A stretch of DNA of 64,000 bases from Microbacterium hibisci. Lineage in GTDB: Bacteria > Actinomycetota > Actinomycetes > Actinomycetales > Microbacteriaceae. Positions 1 through 8,390 of the stretch are shown here, in pieces (positions within the stretch are counted from its first letter, which is position 1; every line of letters starts with the position of its first letter). A program made the translations under genes and the position numbers. The stretch covers positions 124,001 through 188,000 of the forward strand of contig NZ_JADIJC010000008.1 of the NCBI RefSeq assembly GCF_015278255.1. Direction: 5' to 3'. The notes under the pieces are model-generated. The model was not told the DNA's origin. It searched no databases and was given only the letters and a program-made list of their open reading frames with translations.

Positions 1-2
1 CG

Positions 3-122
3 GCGGCGCACCTGCGCCAGGCCGAAGTGCACGAGGCGACCGGCTCGCCGGGGGAGCGCGGCTTCGGCATGTGCGGGCGACTGCGCACCTACGACGTCAC
101 CGACGAGGAGACCCCCGCATGA
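3..122 (+). CDS. C-terminal end of an upstream gene (partial)
   Basis: An open frame enters from the left edge and stops at TGA 120-122, overlapping the ATG of the next gene as ATGA. The visible 39 residues end in CGRLRTYDVTDEETPA. The overlap implies translational coupling with the following Gfo/Idh oxidoreductase. Too little is visible to name the family. Confidence 0.6.
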   Translation, partial: AAHLRQAEVHEATGSPGERGFGMCGRLRTYDVTDEETPA

Positions 123-1180
123 CCCCGCAGTACACCTTCGATCCGCTGCCCGAGCCGGTCGTCGGCCCCGGTGAGTTCGTCTTCGCCGCCGTCGGACTCG
201 ACCACGGCCATGTCCACGGCATGACGGAGGGACTGATCGACGCGGGCGCGACCGTCTCGCTCGTCTACGACCCCGATCCCGCGAAGGTCGCGGACTTCGT
301 CGAGCGTTTTCCGCAGGCGCGGGCCGCCGCGAGCGAGGCGGAGGTGCTGGGCGACCCGGACGTGCGGCTCGTGGCGAGCGCGCCCGTCGCCTCCGACCGG
401 GGGCCGCTCGGCGTCCGCGTCATGGAGGCCGGCAAGGACTACTTCGCCGACAAGCCCGCCCTGACGACGCTCGAGCAGCTCGCCGCGGCGCGGGAGGCCA
501 CCGCCCGCACGGGCCGCATCTTCGCGGTCTACTACGGCGAGCGGGTCCATTCCGAGGCCGCCATCCTCGCCGGCCAGCTCATCGAGCGCGGCGCGATCGG
601 CACCGTGCTGCAGGTGGCCTCGTTCGGGCCGCATCGCGTGGGCTCCGGCCGGCCCGACTGGTTCTTCGACCCGGACCGCTACGGCGGCATCCTGTGCGAC
701 ATCGGCAGTCACAACTTCGAGCAGATGCTCTTCTACACCGGCGCGACCGACGGCGAGATCGTCAGCGCGACCGTGGCGAACTACGCCCACCCCGAGTCCC
801 CGGGCCTGCAGGACTTCGGCGACGCGCACGTCGTGCTCGACAACGGGATGACGGGGTACGTGCGGGTGGACTGGTTCACCCCCGACGGGTTCCCGGTGTT
901 CGGGGACGGGCGCACGATCATCCTCGGCACCGACGGCTACCTCGAGCTGCGCAAGAACATCGACCTCGCCACCGACAACGGCCCGGGTCAGGTGCTGCTG
1001 GCGAACGGCGACGGCCAGTTCCGCTTCGACGCCCAGGGCAAGACCGGGTTCCCGTTCTTCGGGCGGCTGATCCGCGACTGCCTCGACCGCACCGACACGG
1101 CCATGACGCAGGCGCACGCGTTCAAGGCCGCCGAGCTGAGCATCCAGGCTCAGTCCGCGGCGCGGGTGCTCGCCGGCTGA
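119..1180 (+). CDS. Gfo/Idh/MocA family oxidoreductase
   Basis: This 353-residue protein fits the NAD(P)-dependent sugar/cyclitol dehydrogenase family. An N-terminal Rossmann domain is followed by an alpha/beta catalytic domain with the segment GGILCDIGSHNFEQ, which corresponds to the family's GGxLxDxGxH signature. The usual EKP motif reads DKP in YFADKPALTT. The nucleotide-binding loop reads AVGLDHGHVHG rather than GxGxxG, so cofactor binding may be atypical. The start at 119 is chosen because it overlaps the upstream stop. A longer frame from 71 would add a basic N-terminus of no apparent function. Substrate unknown. Confidence 0.85.
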   Translation: MTPQYTFDPLPEPVVGPGEFVFAAVGLDHGHVHGMTEGLIDAGATVSLVYDPDPAKVADFVERFPQARAAASEAEVLGDPDVRLVASAPVASDRGPLGVRVMEAGKDYFADKPALTTLEQLAAAREATARTGRIFAVYYGERVHSEAAILAGQLIERGAIGTVLQVASFGPHRVGSGRPDWFFDPDRYGGILCDIGSHNFEQMLFYTGATDGEIVSATVANYAHPESPGLQDFGDAHVVLDNGMTGYVRVDWFTPDGFPVFGDGRTIILGTDGYLELRKNIDLATDNGPGQVLLANGDGQFRFDAQGKTGFPFFGRLIRDCLDRTDTAMTQAHAFKAAELSIQAQSAARVLAG

Positions 1181-1189
1181 CAGACGCGG

Positions 1190-1227
1190 GCGCGGCATCC
1201 GTTCCCTCCGGAAGACGGATGCCGCGC
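1190..1227 (+). terminator. Perfect 13-bp hairpin, putative terminator
   Basis: GCGCGGCATCCGT (1190-1202) pairs perfectly with ACGGATGCCGCGC (1215-1227) around a 12-nt loop, 10 nt after the Gfo/Idh stop. No T-tract follows, as is common for actinobacterial terminators. The arms carry the GGCATCC/GGATGCC word that recurs across the window. Confidence 0.65.
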
Positions 1228-1340
1228 CCCGCGCTGCTCCCGCGCAGCCCGTCGTCGCGGCCAGGGTGAGGCACGAGAGGGCGGCCGGTCCGTCGTACCC
1301 GCTGTCGGCGCGCTTCGCGCGCTCCGGTTAGGTTGGACCG

Positions 1341-1748
1341 ATGCGGGAACTGTCGCCGGCCGGGCTGGAATTCGTGCGCGAGCGTCACCTCGCCACCCTG
1401 TCGACCATGGCGCCGTGGGGCGGCATCCACTCGGTGCCCGTGGGCTTCACCCTGCACGAGGGCATTCTCCGCGTGATCACCTCGCGCGACTCGCAGAAGG
1501 TGCGCAATGTGCTGCGCGACGGCACGGCGACGATCAGCCAGGTCGACGGCGCGCGGTGGCTCGCCTTCCCCGGTGTCGCCACGGTGCACGACGACCCCGA
1601 CGAGGTCGCCCTCGCGGTGGCGCTCTACGCGCGGCGCTACCGGCAACCGCGCGTCAACCCGCTGCGGGTCGCGATCCAGCTCGCCCCCGTGCGGATCATG
1701 GGCAGCGGCGGGCTCGTCCAGGCACCTGGAGAGATGGCGTCCGCCTAG
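1341..1748 (+). CDS. PPOX-class (pyridoxamine oxidase-like) F420/flavin-dependent protein
   Basis: This 135-residue single-domain protein has the split-barrel flavin/F420-binding fold. Typical elements are the opening FVRERHLATLSTM, the strand GGIHSVPVGFTLHEGILRV, and TSRDSQKVRNV, which normally contacts the cofactor phosphate. Actinobacterial members usually bind F420 or FMN and reduce small molecules; the substrate here is unknown. It is 9 nt upstream of the YciI-like gene, so the two are probably cotranscribed. Confidence 0.8.
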   Translation: MRELSPAGLEFVRERHLATLSTMAPWGGIHSVPVGFTLHEGILRVITSRDSQKVRNVLRDGTATISQVDGARWLAFPGVATVHDDPDEVALAVALYARRYRQPRVNPLRVAIQLAPVRIMGSGGLVQAPGEMASA

Positions 1749-1757
1749 GCTGGACGG

Positions 1758-2066
1758 GTGAGCACGTCACCGGTGGAGTATCTGATCACGGCGTTCGACG
1801 GCACGGACGACGGCGCGCCCGCCCGGCGCCTCGCCGTGCGCGACGCGCACCTCGCGGGCGCCCAGGTGCTCGCCGAGCGCGGTGAGCTCCTGAGCGGCGG
1901 CGCGATCCTCGATGAGGACGGCCGGATGATCGGCTCGTCCATGCACGTCGCGTTCGCGGATGAGGCGGCGTTCCGCGCCTGGTACGACGCCGAGCCGTAC
2001 ATCACGGGCGACGTCTGGCGTGATGTCTCGGTCCGGCCGATGCGGATCTTCCGTCCCATCGTCTGA
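1758..2066 (+). CDS. YciI-like (YCII) domain protein
   Basis: This 102-residue protein starts with GTG. It has the dimeric alpha/beta YCII fold: an opening VEYLITAFDGTDDGAPARR, a central LAGAQVLAERGELLSGGAI and a C-terminal AFRAWYDAEPYITGDVWR. The His in the family's usual RxxHL segment is preserved as RDAHL. Members have been linked to chlorophenol metabolism and small-molecule lyase activity, but most have no known role. It follows the PPOX gene closely. Confidence 0.8.
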   Translation: MSTSPVEYLITAFDGTDDGAPARRLAVRDAHLAGAQVLAERGELLSGGAILDEDGRMIGSSMHVAFADEAAFRAWYDAEPYITGDVWRDVSVRPMRIFRPIV

Positions 2067-2147
2067 CGGCGCGACTCCGGACGGTGCGAGCCGCAATGCG
2101 ATCCCGAAGGGGTGCGTCGGCGCGCGCCGTGGGGCAGAATCGGCCCG

Positions 2148-2633
2148 ATGGAGACCCTGGACGGCCCGCTCATCGAACGCCGCGCAGAGCGCCCGACGCT
2201 CGGCATCCGTCGCCGCACGCCGTTCCGGGGAATGCTCGCGGAGCGCGACCGGCTGCTCGCAGAGCTGATCGCCTGGCTCGACGAACACGGCGTCGAGCCT
2301 GACGGGCCGTTCTTCCTGCGTCTTCACACGGTCGACATGGCGGGGGAGATGGACCTCGAGGTGGGCGCGTTCGTCGCGGCCCCCGGCGACGGTGTCGTCG
2401 CGCCGGGCGTGATCCCGGGCGGGGAGTACGCCGTCCTCGTCTACCGGAACCATTCGCTGCGGGCCAATCGGCTGCTGCAGGAGTGGGTGCGCGAGCGCGG
2501 GCGCGACTTCGACGTCGAGGCCTCGCCTGCGGGCGATCGGTGGGCGGCGCGCGTCGAGGCCTACCTCACCGACCCGCGCACCGAGCCGCGGAAGACCCGC
2601 TGGGCGACCGAGCTGGCCTTCCTCCTCCGCTGA
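2148..2633 (+). CDS. GyrI-like small-molecule-binding domain protein
   Basis: This 161-residue stand-alone GyrI-like (AraC effector-binding) domain starts at ATG 2148; an earlier in-frame ATG at 2112 would add 12 unlikely residues. Characteristic features are the helix RGMLAERDRLLAELIAWLDE, the strand FFLRLHTVDMAGEMDLEVGA, the PGGEYAVLVYRN segment and a C-terminal RKTRWATELAFLL. Stand-alone GyrI domains bind or hydrolyse hydrophobic cationic compounds. No DNA-binding domain is present. Confidence 0.75.
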   Translation: METLDGPLIERRAERPTLGIRRRTPFRGMLAERDRLLAELIAWLDEHGVEPDGPFFLRLHTVDMAGEMDLEVGAFVAAPGDGVVAPGVIPGGEYAVLVYRNHSLRANRLLQEWVRERGRDFDVEASPAGDRWAARVEAYLTDPRTEPRKTRWATELAFLLR

Positions 2634-2766
2634 TCCGGGCGGTCTCGCGGGGCCACGAGTCCTCGGGTCGCGGCCGACCGGCGACTCCCGGCCGCGGGAT
2701 GCCGTGCTCCAGCCGGACGCGGTGCCATGATGGCGGCAGATGTCCGCTGCGCGGTGGGAGGCCCCG

Positions 2767-3891
2767 GTGACGAGCGTTCCGAAGATGTGGTCCCGGCCGG
2801 TCGTCGTCATCGGCATCGTGCTCGCGGTGACGACGCTCGCCGGTTGCGCGGGCGAGGTCAGCGACGTCGATCGCGCGGAGGCGCGCGTCTCGGCCGCGGA
2901 GGAGGCGGTGACGGATGCCGAAACCGAACTGGCCTCTGCATCCGGCGAGTTCTGCGGCGCGAGCGAGGACTACATCGACGCGCTCGACCGCTACGGCGAC
3001 GTGCTGAACGACACCGCGCCGACGGTGGGCGACGTGCGGGACGCCGGCGCGGATCTCGCGGAGCCGAGGGACGACGCGTTCGACGGCGCGGAGGCGGCGG
3101 TCGAGGCGCAGCAGGAGCTGGACGCCGCCCGGCAGGAGCTGGCCGACGCCCAGGCTGCGCTCGCGGCGGCGCAGGCGGGCCCGACCGGAACCCCGGTTCC
3201 CGTCGACACCGTCATTCCGTCCAGCACCCCGCTCGCGCCCGCGTCGGCGGTGGACCGCGTGACGCAGGCGGAGTCCGACTTCGCTGACGCCGCGGCGGGG
3301 GTGACCGATCAGACGCCGCTCGTCGAGGCCGCGGAGCAGTTCAACAGTGCGGCCGTGGCGCTCGAGATGTCATGGCTGCGGCTCTTCGCCGAGGCGGGCT
3401 GCATCACGGACGAGCAGCGGCAGCAGGCCGAGGAGACGGTGCGCGCCTACACGACGGCGCTGCAGCAGGACCTCGCCACCGCCGGGTACTACACGGGAAC
3501 GGTGGACGGCGTGTACGGACCGCTGACGGTCCAGGCCGTGCAGGATCTCCAGCAGGCGAGCGGGCTTCCCGTGACCGGCGTGATGGACCGGGCGAGCGCT
3601 GCGGCGCTCCAGGCCGAGCTCCTCGCTCTGGGCGGCGCCGCGGCTCAGGAGTCTCTCGCGTCCGCGGCGGCGGTCCAGCAGACGCTCAAGCTCGCAGGGT
3701 TCTGGGACGGTCCCGTCGACGGCGTGTGGACGCCGGAGCTCACCGAGGCGGTGCAGGCCCTTCAGACGGAACTCGGCGTCGAACCCACCGGCACGGTGGA
3801 CGCTGCGACGATCAGCGCCTTCGAGAAGGCGCTCGCCGAGCTCCAGCAGCCGGAACCGGCACCGACGCCGTCGAGCTCCGACGGCTCGTAG
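2767..3891 (+). CDS. Lipoprotein with two peptidoglycan-binding domains
   Basis: The GTG at 2767 is preferred because GGGAGG lies 6 nt upstream; this gives 374 residues. A signal peptide ends in the lipobox LAGC (Cys27). A coiled-coil-like Ala/Glu-rich region follows, then a Pro/Thr linker, then two PG_binding_1 domains at about residues 229-285 and 304-360. The domains carry the family pattern GYYTGTVDGVYGPLTVQAV and GFWDGPVDGVWTPEL. The protein is probably anchored in the membrane and holds the cell wall; no catalytic domain is visible. Confidence 0.8.
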   Translation: MTSVPKMWSRPVVVIGIVLAVTTLAGCAGEVSDVDRAEARVSAAEEAVTDAETELASASGEFCGASEDYIDALDRYGDVLNDTAPTVGDVRDAGADLAEPRDDAFDGAEAAVEAQQELDAARQELADAQAALAAAQAGPTGTPVPVDTVIPSSTPLAPASAVDRVTQAESDFADAAAGVTDQTPLVEAAEQFNSAAVALEMSWLRLFAEAGCITDEQRQQAEETVRAYTTALQQDLATAGYYTGTVDGVYGPLTVQAVQDLQQASGLPVTGVMDRASAAALQAELLALGGAAAQESLASAAAVQQTLKLAGFWDGPVDGVWTPELTEAVQALQTELGVEPTGTVDAATISAFEKALAELQQPEPAPTPSSSDGS

Positions 3892-3933
3892 CGCGCACGC
3901 CGAAGGCTGTTCACCGCACGCCGGAGGCCACCT

Positions 3934-3985
3934 GGCCTACTGGGTGGAACAGTCTTTGCCGCCGTGATCGGCGAGAGCCTACATT
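3934..3985 (+). promoter_or_regulatory. IclR-type operator site 1 plus promoter of the thuA-like gene
   Basis: The 19-mer GGCCTACTGGGTGGAACAG (3934-3952) matches the island's shared dyad, mainly in its right half. It lies just upstream of a -35 TTGCCG (3956-3961) and a -10 TACATT (3980-3985) with an 18-nt spacer. Two 13-bp near-identical direct repeats of CGCACGCCGRAGG lie at 3894-3906 and 3915-3927. Confidence 0.6.
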
Positions 3986-4111
3986 CGCACCAACCCGAGG
4001 GTCGATCCGGATCCCGCCGCCCCAGGCGCCGCACCGGAGGCCGCCGTCGGCCGAGTGCGAGATCGCGCTTCGACTCCCCGTGGGCCACCTCGAATGATCG
4101 AAGGAGATCAC

Positions 4112-5092
4112 ATGAGATCGCTACTACGCTCCGGCGTCGCCATGGTCGCCGCGGCGGCGCTGGGCGCCGGCATCGTGCTCGCCGGAACGGCCGCGGGTGC
4201 CGACAGAGGCCCCGGAAACGGCAACGGCAACGGCCTGGGTGGACAGCCCGCGACCGCCAGCCAGATCTACACCGACGAGATCAAGGACTACGGCGTCTGC
4301 CGCGGAGTCGACCCCTCGTGCTACAACGAGTGGGGCAACGGCTGGACCGAGGGCGAGCAGAAGCGCATCCTCATCTGGAGCCGTACCGCCGGGCCGCGCC
4401 ACGCTCATCTCGGCACCGCGCTCGGACCGGGTCTGAACCCGCCGCTGAACGCGAACAACGTGGCGCAGGCGGGCCTGAAGAAGTGGGCCGAGGAGCGGGG
4501 CATCGCGGTCGACTACACCGAGGACCTCGCGAGCTTCAGCCGCCTGAACAACTACCAGGCCATCGTGTTCCTGAGCTCGAACCGCGACACGCTCGACGAC
4601 ACGGCGCAGACCTCGCTCATGCAGTACATCCGCGGCGGCGGCGGCTTCGTGGGCATCCACAACGCGTTCGGCGCCGAGTACCACTGGGAGCACTACGAGG
4701 GTTTGCTGGGCGGTGCCAACTTCTACAACCACGGGCCGAACCGTGACGGCACGGTCGAGACCGTCAACGACCGGGACGTCTCGACGTCGTTCATGCCCGA
4801 GACGTGGCCCTTCAAGGACGAGTGGTACAACCTCACGCCGTACCCGAGCTTCGTCAATGTGCTCCTCGAGGTCGACCAGGCCACGAGCGAGGCGACCGTG
4901 GCCGGCCATGGCGAGCACCACCCGGTGAGCTGGTGCCAGTACTACGACGGCGGCCGGTCGTGGCTGACCACGCTCGGTCACGATGTCGCGGCGTGGACGG
5001 ACGCGCCGCTGGCGGGCGACGAGTTCTTCAAGCAGCACGTGATGGAGGGACTCGAGAGCGCGATGGGCATCAAGCCGTTCTGCACGGTCTGA
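4112..5092 (+). CDS. Secreted ThuA-like domain protein
   Basis: This 326-residue protein begins at ATG 4112 with an AAGGAG ribosome site. It has a Sec signal peptide (VAMVAAAALGAGIVLAG). One ThuA-like glutamine-amidotransferase-type fold follows, with KRILIWSRTAGPRHAHLG, GGGGFVGIHNAFGAEYHWEH and the late His-rich VAGHGEHHPVSWCQYYDGG. ThuA-type proteins are linked to sugar catabolism, and secreted versions often accompany carbohydrate operons; the activity is not established. The promoter carries the IclR-type operator, so the gene belongs to the island regulon. Confidence 0.8.
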   Translation: MRSLLRSGVAMVAAAALGAGIVLAGTAAGADRGPGNGNGNGLGGQPATASQIYTDEIKDYGVCRGVDPSCYNEWGNGWTEGEQKRILIWSRTAGPRHAHLGTALGPGLNPPLNANNVAQAGLKKWAEERGIAVDYTEDLASFSRLNNYQAIVFLSSNRDTLDDTAQTSLMQYIRGGGGFVGIHNAFGAEYHWEHYEGLLGGANFYNHGPNRDGTVETVNDRDVSTSFMPETWPFKDEWYNLTPYPSFVNVLLEVDQATSEATVAGHGEHHPVSWCQYYDGGRSWLTTLGHDVAAWTDAPLAGDEFFKQHVMEGLESAMGIKPFCTV

Positions 5093-5104
5093 TCTCCGAC
5101 GCAG

Positions 5105-5140
5105 GGCCCGGACACGCCCTCCAGGCGAGTCCGGGCCTTT
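5105..5140 (+). terminator. Rho-independent-like terminator
   Basis: GGCCCGGAC (5105-5113) pairs with GTCCGGGCC (5129-5137), followed by TTT. It sits 12 nt after the thuA-like stop and separates this gene from the IclR pair. Confidence 0.75.
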
Positions 5141-5172
5141 CGCGTCGGCGCCGCGCGGTCTCCTGCGGCCGG

Positions 5173-5249
5173 CTGTTCCACTGGGTGAGACGCCGGCCGG
5201 GTGCGGGGGCGCAGTTCCTTGCCGCCCCGTCGAACTCGACGGATACTGC
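5173..5249 (+). promoter_or_regulatory. IclR-type operator site 2 and promoter of the first IclR pair
   Basis: The dyad reads GTCTCACCCAGTGGAACAG on the minus strand (5173-5191) and is nested inside an 8-bp inverted repeat CGGCCGGC/GCCGGCCG. A -35 TTGCCG (5219-5224) and a -10 near TACTGC (5244-5249) place the start of transcription at about the ATG at 5254, so the IclR mRNA may be leaderless. This operator is further upstream of the -35 than the others. Confidence 0.6.
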
Positions 5250-5253
5250 CCAC

Positions 5254-5994
5254 ATGCGATCCGCCCACAGGGACCAGCCCGTCTCGGTGCTCGACCGGAT
5301 CCTCGCCATCCTCGAGACCGTCCGTGAGGCTCACGGCTCCACCACCGTCACCCAGCTCGCGCTGGCCACGGGAATCCCGAAGTCCACCGTCTCCCGCCTG
5401 GTCGGCGACCTCGTCCGGCAGCGGTACCTGATGCGCGCCGAGGACGGCGTCGTGATCGGCCTCCGGCTCTTCGAGCTCGGCGCGCGCGCCAGCACGCCAC
5501 GTCGGCTCAGCCTGGCCGCGCTCCCCGTCCTCGCGGAGCTCTCGAACGCCACCGGAGAGCACCTCAATGTCGCGGTGCAGGAGGGCTTTGAGATGCTCTC
5601 GGTGATCTCGGTGCGCGGGCGCCTGCGGCCGGTGCCGTCACGGGCAGGCGTGCGGGTTCCGTCGGTGACGACCGCGCTCGGCAAGGCCGTGCTGGCCTTC
5701 ACGCCCGACGATGCGGCTGTCGAAGGGGTCGTGGCCGGCCTCGACCGCTACGCGCGCGGGCGTTTCGCACAGGAGCTGGCCGGCATCCGCTCCGACTGGT
5801 TCGCCGTCGACCGCTGCGAGACGTTCCCCGGCGTTGTGGGCGTCGCGAGCCCCGTGCTGTCGGCCGAGCGCGTACCCGTCGCCGCGATCTCGGTCGCCGG
5901 GCCCGTGACCGATATGGACCCGAAGCGCATGGCTCCGCTCGTGCGGCACGCGGCGCTCGCCCTCACCCATCGGCTGGCAGCCCAGGTCGCCTGA
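5254..5994 (+). CDS. IclR family regulator A1
   Basis: This 246-residue protein has an N-terminal winged helix (VTQLALATGIPKSTVSRLVGDLVRQ) and a C-terminal IclR effector domain with VTTALGKAVLAFTPDD and GVVGVASPVLSAERVPVAAIS. It opens with QPVSVLDRILAILETV, nearly identical to the regulator at 10666, and the two appear to be paralogues. The downstream IclR gene follows after 3 nt. It is probably an autoregulated controller of the island. Effector unknown; IclR proteins often sense aromatic acids, hydroxy acids or keto acids. Confidence 0.9.
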   Translation: MRSAHRDQPVSVLDRILAILETVREAHGSTTVTQLALATGIPKSTVSRLVGDLVRQRYLMRAEDGVVIGLRLFELGARASTPRRLSLAALPVLAELSNATGEHLNVAVQEGFEMLSVISVRGRLRPVPSRAGVRVPSVTTALGKAVLAFTPDDAAVEGVVAGLDRYARGRFAQELAGIRSDWFAVDRCETFPGVVGVASPVLSAERVPVAAISVAGPVTDMDPKRMAPLVRHAALALTHRLAAQVA

Positions 5995-5997
5995 CCG

Positions 5998-6768
5998 ATG
6001 GCAGCCGAGAGCCTCACGGACTCCGTCGGAGTCCTCGACCGCATGACCGCCATCCTCGAGGCGTTCGACGAGGACGATCGAGGACTCGGGCTCTCGGAGC
6101 TCGCGGTCCGCGCGGGACTGCCGAAGTCGACCGTCTCGCGGCTGGTCGCCACCCTGGTGCGCCAGCGGTACCTCGAGCGCGACGGCCGGCGCATCCACCT
6201 GGGGCTGCGGCTCTTCGAGCTGGGGCAGCTCGCCGAGCAGCCGCGTGAGCTGCGGATCGCCGCCCTGCCCGTCATGGCCGAGCTGCGCAACCGCACGGGC
6301 GAGAACGCGCACCTCGCGATCCGTGACGGCGCCGAGATGATCTGCATCGCCGCGATGCGCGGGCGGTCGGGAACGTCGTTGGCCGTGCGCACCGGCGGGC
6401 GCCTGGCGGTGCACGCCACCGCACTCGGCAAGGCCGTGCTCGCCTATGCGGCGCCGGACGACGTCGCCGGGGTGCTGACCACCCGGCTGACCGCCTTCAC
6501 GCCGGCCACCGTTGTCGATCCGTCGCGACTCCGGCAGCAGCTGGAGGCCATCCGATCGGGCGCGCCGGCGGTCGAGGTGCGGGAGTCCGCCGCGGACGTG
6601 TGCGCGGTCGCGAGCCCGGTCGTCGCCCCGTCCGGCGCCGTGGTCGCCGCGATCTCGGTGTCGGGGACGGCGGACGCTTTCGACCTCGACCTCTGGTCGG
6701 GAGCCGTGGATGCCGCGGCTCTCGCTCTCTCGCACCGGCTGGCGCAGTCGAGCCGCGACTCCGGCTGA
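5998..6768 (+). CDS. IclR family regulator B1
   Basis: This 256-residue IclR protein sits 3 nt behind A1. The winged helix contains LGLSELAVRAGLPKSTVSRL and the effector domain contains HATALGKAVLAYAAPDD. The opening LTDSVGVLDRMTAILEAFDE resembles the regulator at 11427 (WTDSVTVLDRLTAVFDAFGE) more than its neighbour A1, so the A-B pair exists twice in the island. The two partners may form heteromers or respond to different ligands. Confidence 0.9.
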   Translation: MAAESLTDSVGVLDRMTAILEAFDEDDRGLGLSELAVRAGLPKSTVSRLVATLVRQRYLERDGRRIHLGLRLFELGQLAEQPRELRIAALPVMAELRNRTGENAHLAIRDGAEMICIAAMRGRSGTSLAVRTGGRLAVHATALGKAVLAYAAPDDVAGVLTTRLTAFTPATVVDPSRLRQQLEAIRSGAPAVEVRESAADVCAVASPVVAPSGAVVAAISVSGTADAFDLDLWSGAVDAAALALSHRLAQSSRDSG

Positions 6769-6774
6769 CCGGTC

Positions 6775-7467
6775 TCAGCTCTCGCCGTGCGCTCCGGCGG
6801 ACGGACGAGGCGCGTCGCGATCCGTCATCGTCGCGACGACGAGGTCGCCCAGGAGCCGCCGGTGCGAGTCCTGCAGCGACGCGTCGAGCATGTCACGGCC
6901 GAAGATCGCCGCGAACGTGTGCCGGTTCGCGACATGGAAGCAGGCGTACGCGCTGATCACCATATGCACATCGACCGCGTCGACGTCGTCGCGGAAGCTG
7001 CCATCGGCGACGCCTCGCTCGATGACCTCCTGCAGGAGCGTGATGGCCGTGGCGTTCTCCTGGAGGATGGTCTGCGACTGGCGCACGTGCTCGGCGCGGT
7101 GGATGTTCTCGATGCTGACGAGCTGGATGAACGCCTCGTGCGTCGTGTGGTGGTCGTAGGTGGCGTGAGCGATCGTGCGCAGCGCCTCGGACGGTGACAT
7201 CTCCTCGACGTGGATGCCCCGCTCGACGCGGCGGATCTGTGCGTACACGCGCTCCAGGACGGCGAGGTAGAGCCCCTCCTTCGAGCCGAAGTAGTAGTAG
7301 ATCATGCGCTTCGTGGTGCGCGTCCGCGCCGCGATCTCGTCCACCCGCGCCCCGGCGTAGCCGTTGGCGGCGAACTCGGCGGTGGCGACTTCGAGGATGT
7401 CGTCCTTCGTCCGGGCGGCGCGCTCGGTCAGCCCGCTGTCGCGCACCTCGCTCACCCCACCCGTCAT
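6775..7467 (-). CDS. TetR family regulator, last gene of the qsuB-like operon
   Basis: This 230-residue protein has a TetR helix-turn-helix in VDEIAARTRTTKRMIYYYFGSKEGLYLAVL and a ligand domain of the type seen in catabolic TetR members. Its ATG overlaps the stop of the shikimate dehydrogenase gene by 4 nt. The predicted operator is the GTACTA-AC-TAGTAC dyad at 10598-10611 in the operon's own promoter, giving negative autoregulation. The gene converges on the first IclR pair with 6 nt between stops. Confidence 0.88.
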   Translation of the reverse strand: MTGGVSEVRDSGLTERAARTKDDILEVATAEFAANGYAGARVDEIAARTRTTKRMIYYYFGSKEGLYLAVLERVYAQIRRVERGIHVEEMSPSEALRTIAHATYDHHTTHEAFIQLVSIENIHRAEHVRQSQTILQENATAITLLQEVIERGVADGSFRDDVDAVDVHMVISAYACFHVANRHTFAAIFGRDMLDASLQDSHRRLLGDLVVATMTDRDAPRPSAGAHGES

Positions 7468-8390
7468 CGCAGGCTCCCTCCCGCGCTGGACTCCTCGGCG
7501 CTGATGAGCGCGCGGAAGTGCCGTGCCATCCGTTCCCGATCGGGCACCGTGCCCGTGATGATTCGGAGACTAGCGCACGCCTGCCCGACGGCCATCCGTC
7601 CGCCGTCCAGTGCCGCATGCCCGCGCTCCCGGGCGCGCCGGATGAGCTCGGTCTCGAGGGGCCGGTAGACGACGTCCGACACCCACGCGTCCGGGCGGAG
7701 CAGGTCGAGGTCGAAGGCGACACCCGGGTGGTGCAGCATCCCGAGCGGCGTCGCATGGACGACGCCGCTCGCCCGCTCGATGGCCTCGGCCAGGACGTCG
7801 GGCCCGACGGCCGTGATGGTCTGCGCGGGGAAGTGCGGGCGCATCCGGGCCACGAGGTCTTCTGCGCGTCCGGCGTCCACGTCCGACAGATCGAGCCGCG
7901 CGGTGCCGTGCGAGAGCAGCGCGTACGCGGTCGCAGCACCGGCGCCGCCGCATCCGATCTGCACCACGCGGTCGAAGGACGCCCCCGGGAGCCCGTCCAC
8001 GAGACCGTCGCGATACCCCATCCAGTCGGTGTTGTAGCCCACCAGCCGTCCGTCGTCGAAGACGACGAGGTTCACAGCCTGCAGGTGCGCGGCATCCGCG
8101 TCGAGATCGTCGACGAGATCCACCACGAGCTGCTTGCAGGGGTGGGTGATGTTCATCGCCGCGAAGCCCGCCGCCTGCGCCTCGGCGAGCAGGTCGCCGA
8201 CGTCGGTGGCCGGCCGGCCGAGGGCGATCAGGTCGAGGATCCGGTACTCGTAGTCGATCCCCAGCGCCCCGGCCTCCGCCTCGTGCATGGGAGGGGTGAG
8301 GGATGCCGTGATCCCTTCGCCGATCAGACCCACGAGGTACGGCCGCCGGGGCGACTCCGGCGACCCCTCGGCGCTCATCCGGTCGGTCAC
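7464..8390 (-). CDS. Quinate/shikimate 5-dehydrogenase
   Basis: This 308-residue AroE-superfamily protein has a substrate domain with GLIGEGITASLTPPMHEAE and NITHPCKQLV (catalytic Lys), the signature YNTDWMGYRDGL, and the Rossmann loop GCGGAGAATAYALL. The second strand ends in DLSDVDAGRA; an acidic residue there suggests NAD+ rather than NADP+, as in catabolic quinate/shikimate dehydrogenases. The GTG start overlaps the Dabb gene's stop. In this operon it would interconvert quinate/shikimate and their 3-dehydro forms, next to the dehydroshikimate dehydratase. Confidence 0.85.
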   Translation of the reverse strand: MTDRMSAEGSPESPRRPYLVGLIGEGITASLTPPMHEAEAGALGIDYEYRILDLIALGRPATDVGDLLAEAQAAGFAAMNITHPCKQLVVDLVDDLDADAAHLQAVNLVVFDDGRLVGYNTDWMGYRDGLVDGLPGASFDRVVQIGCGGAGAATAYALLSHGTARLDLSDVDAGRAEDLVARMRPHFPAQTITAVGPDVLAEAIERASGVVHATPLGMLHHPGVAFDLDLLRPDAWVSDVVYRPLETELIRRARERGHAALDGGRMAVGQACASLRIITGTVPDRERMARHFRALISAEESSAGGSLR

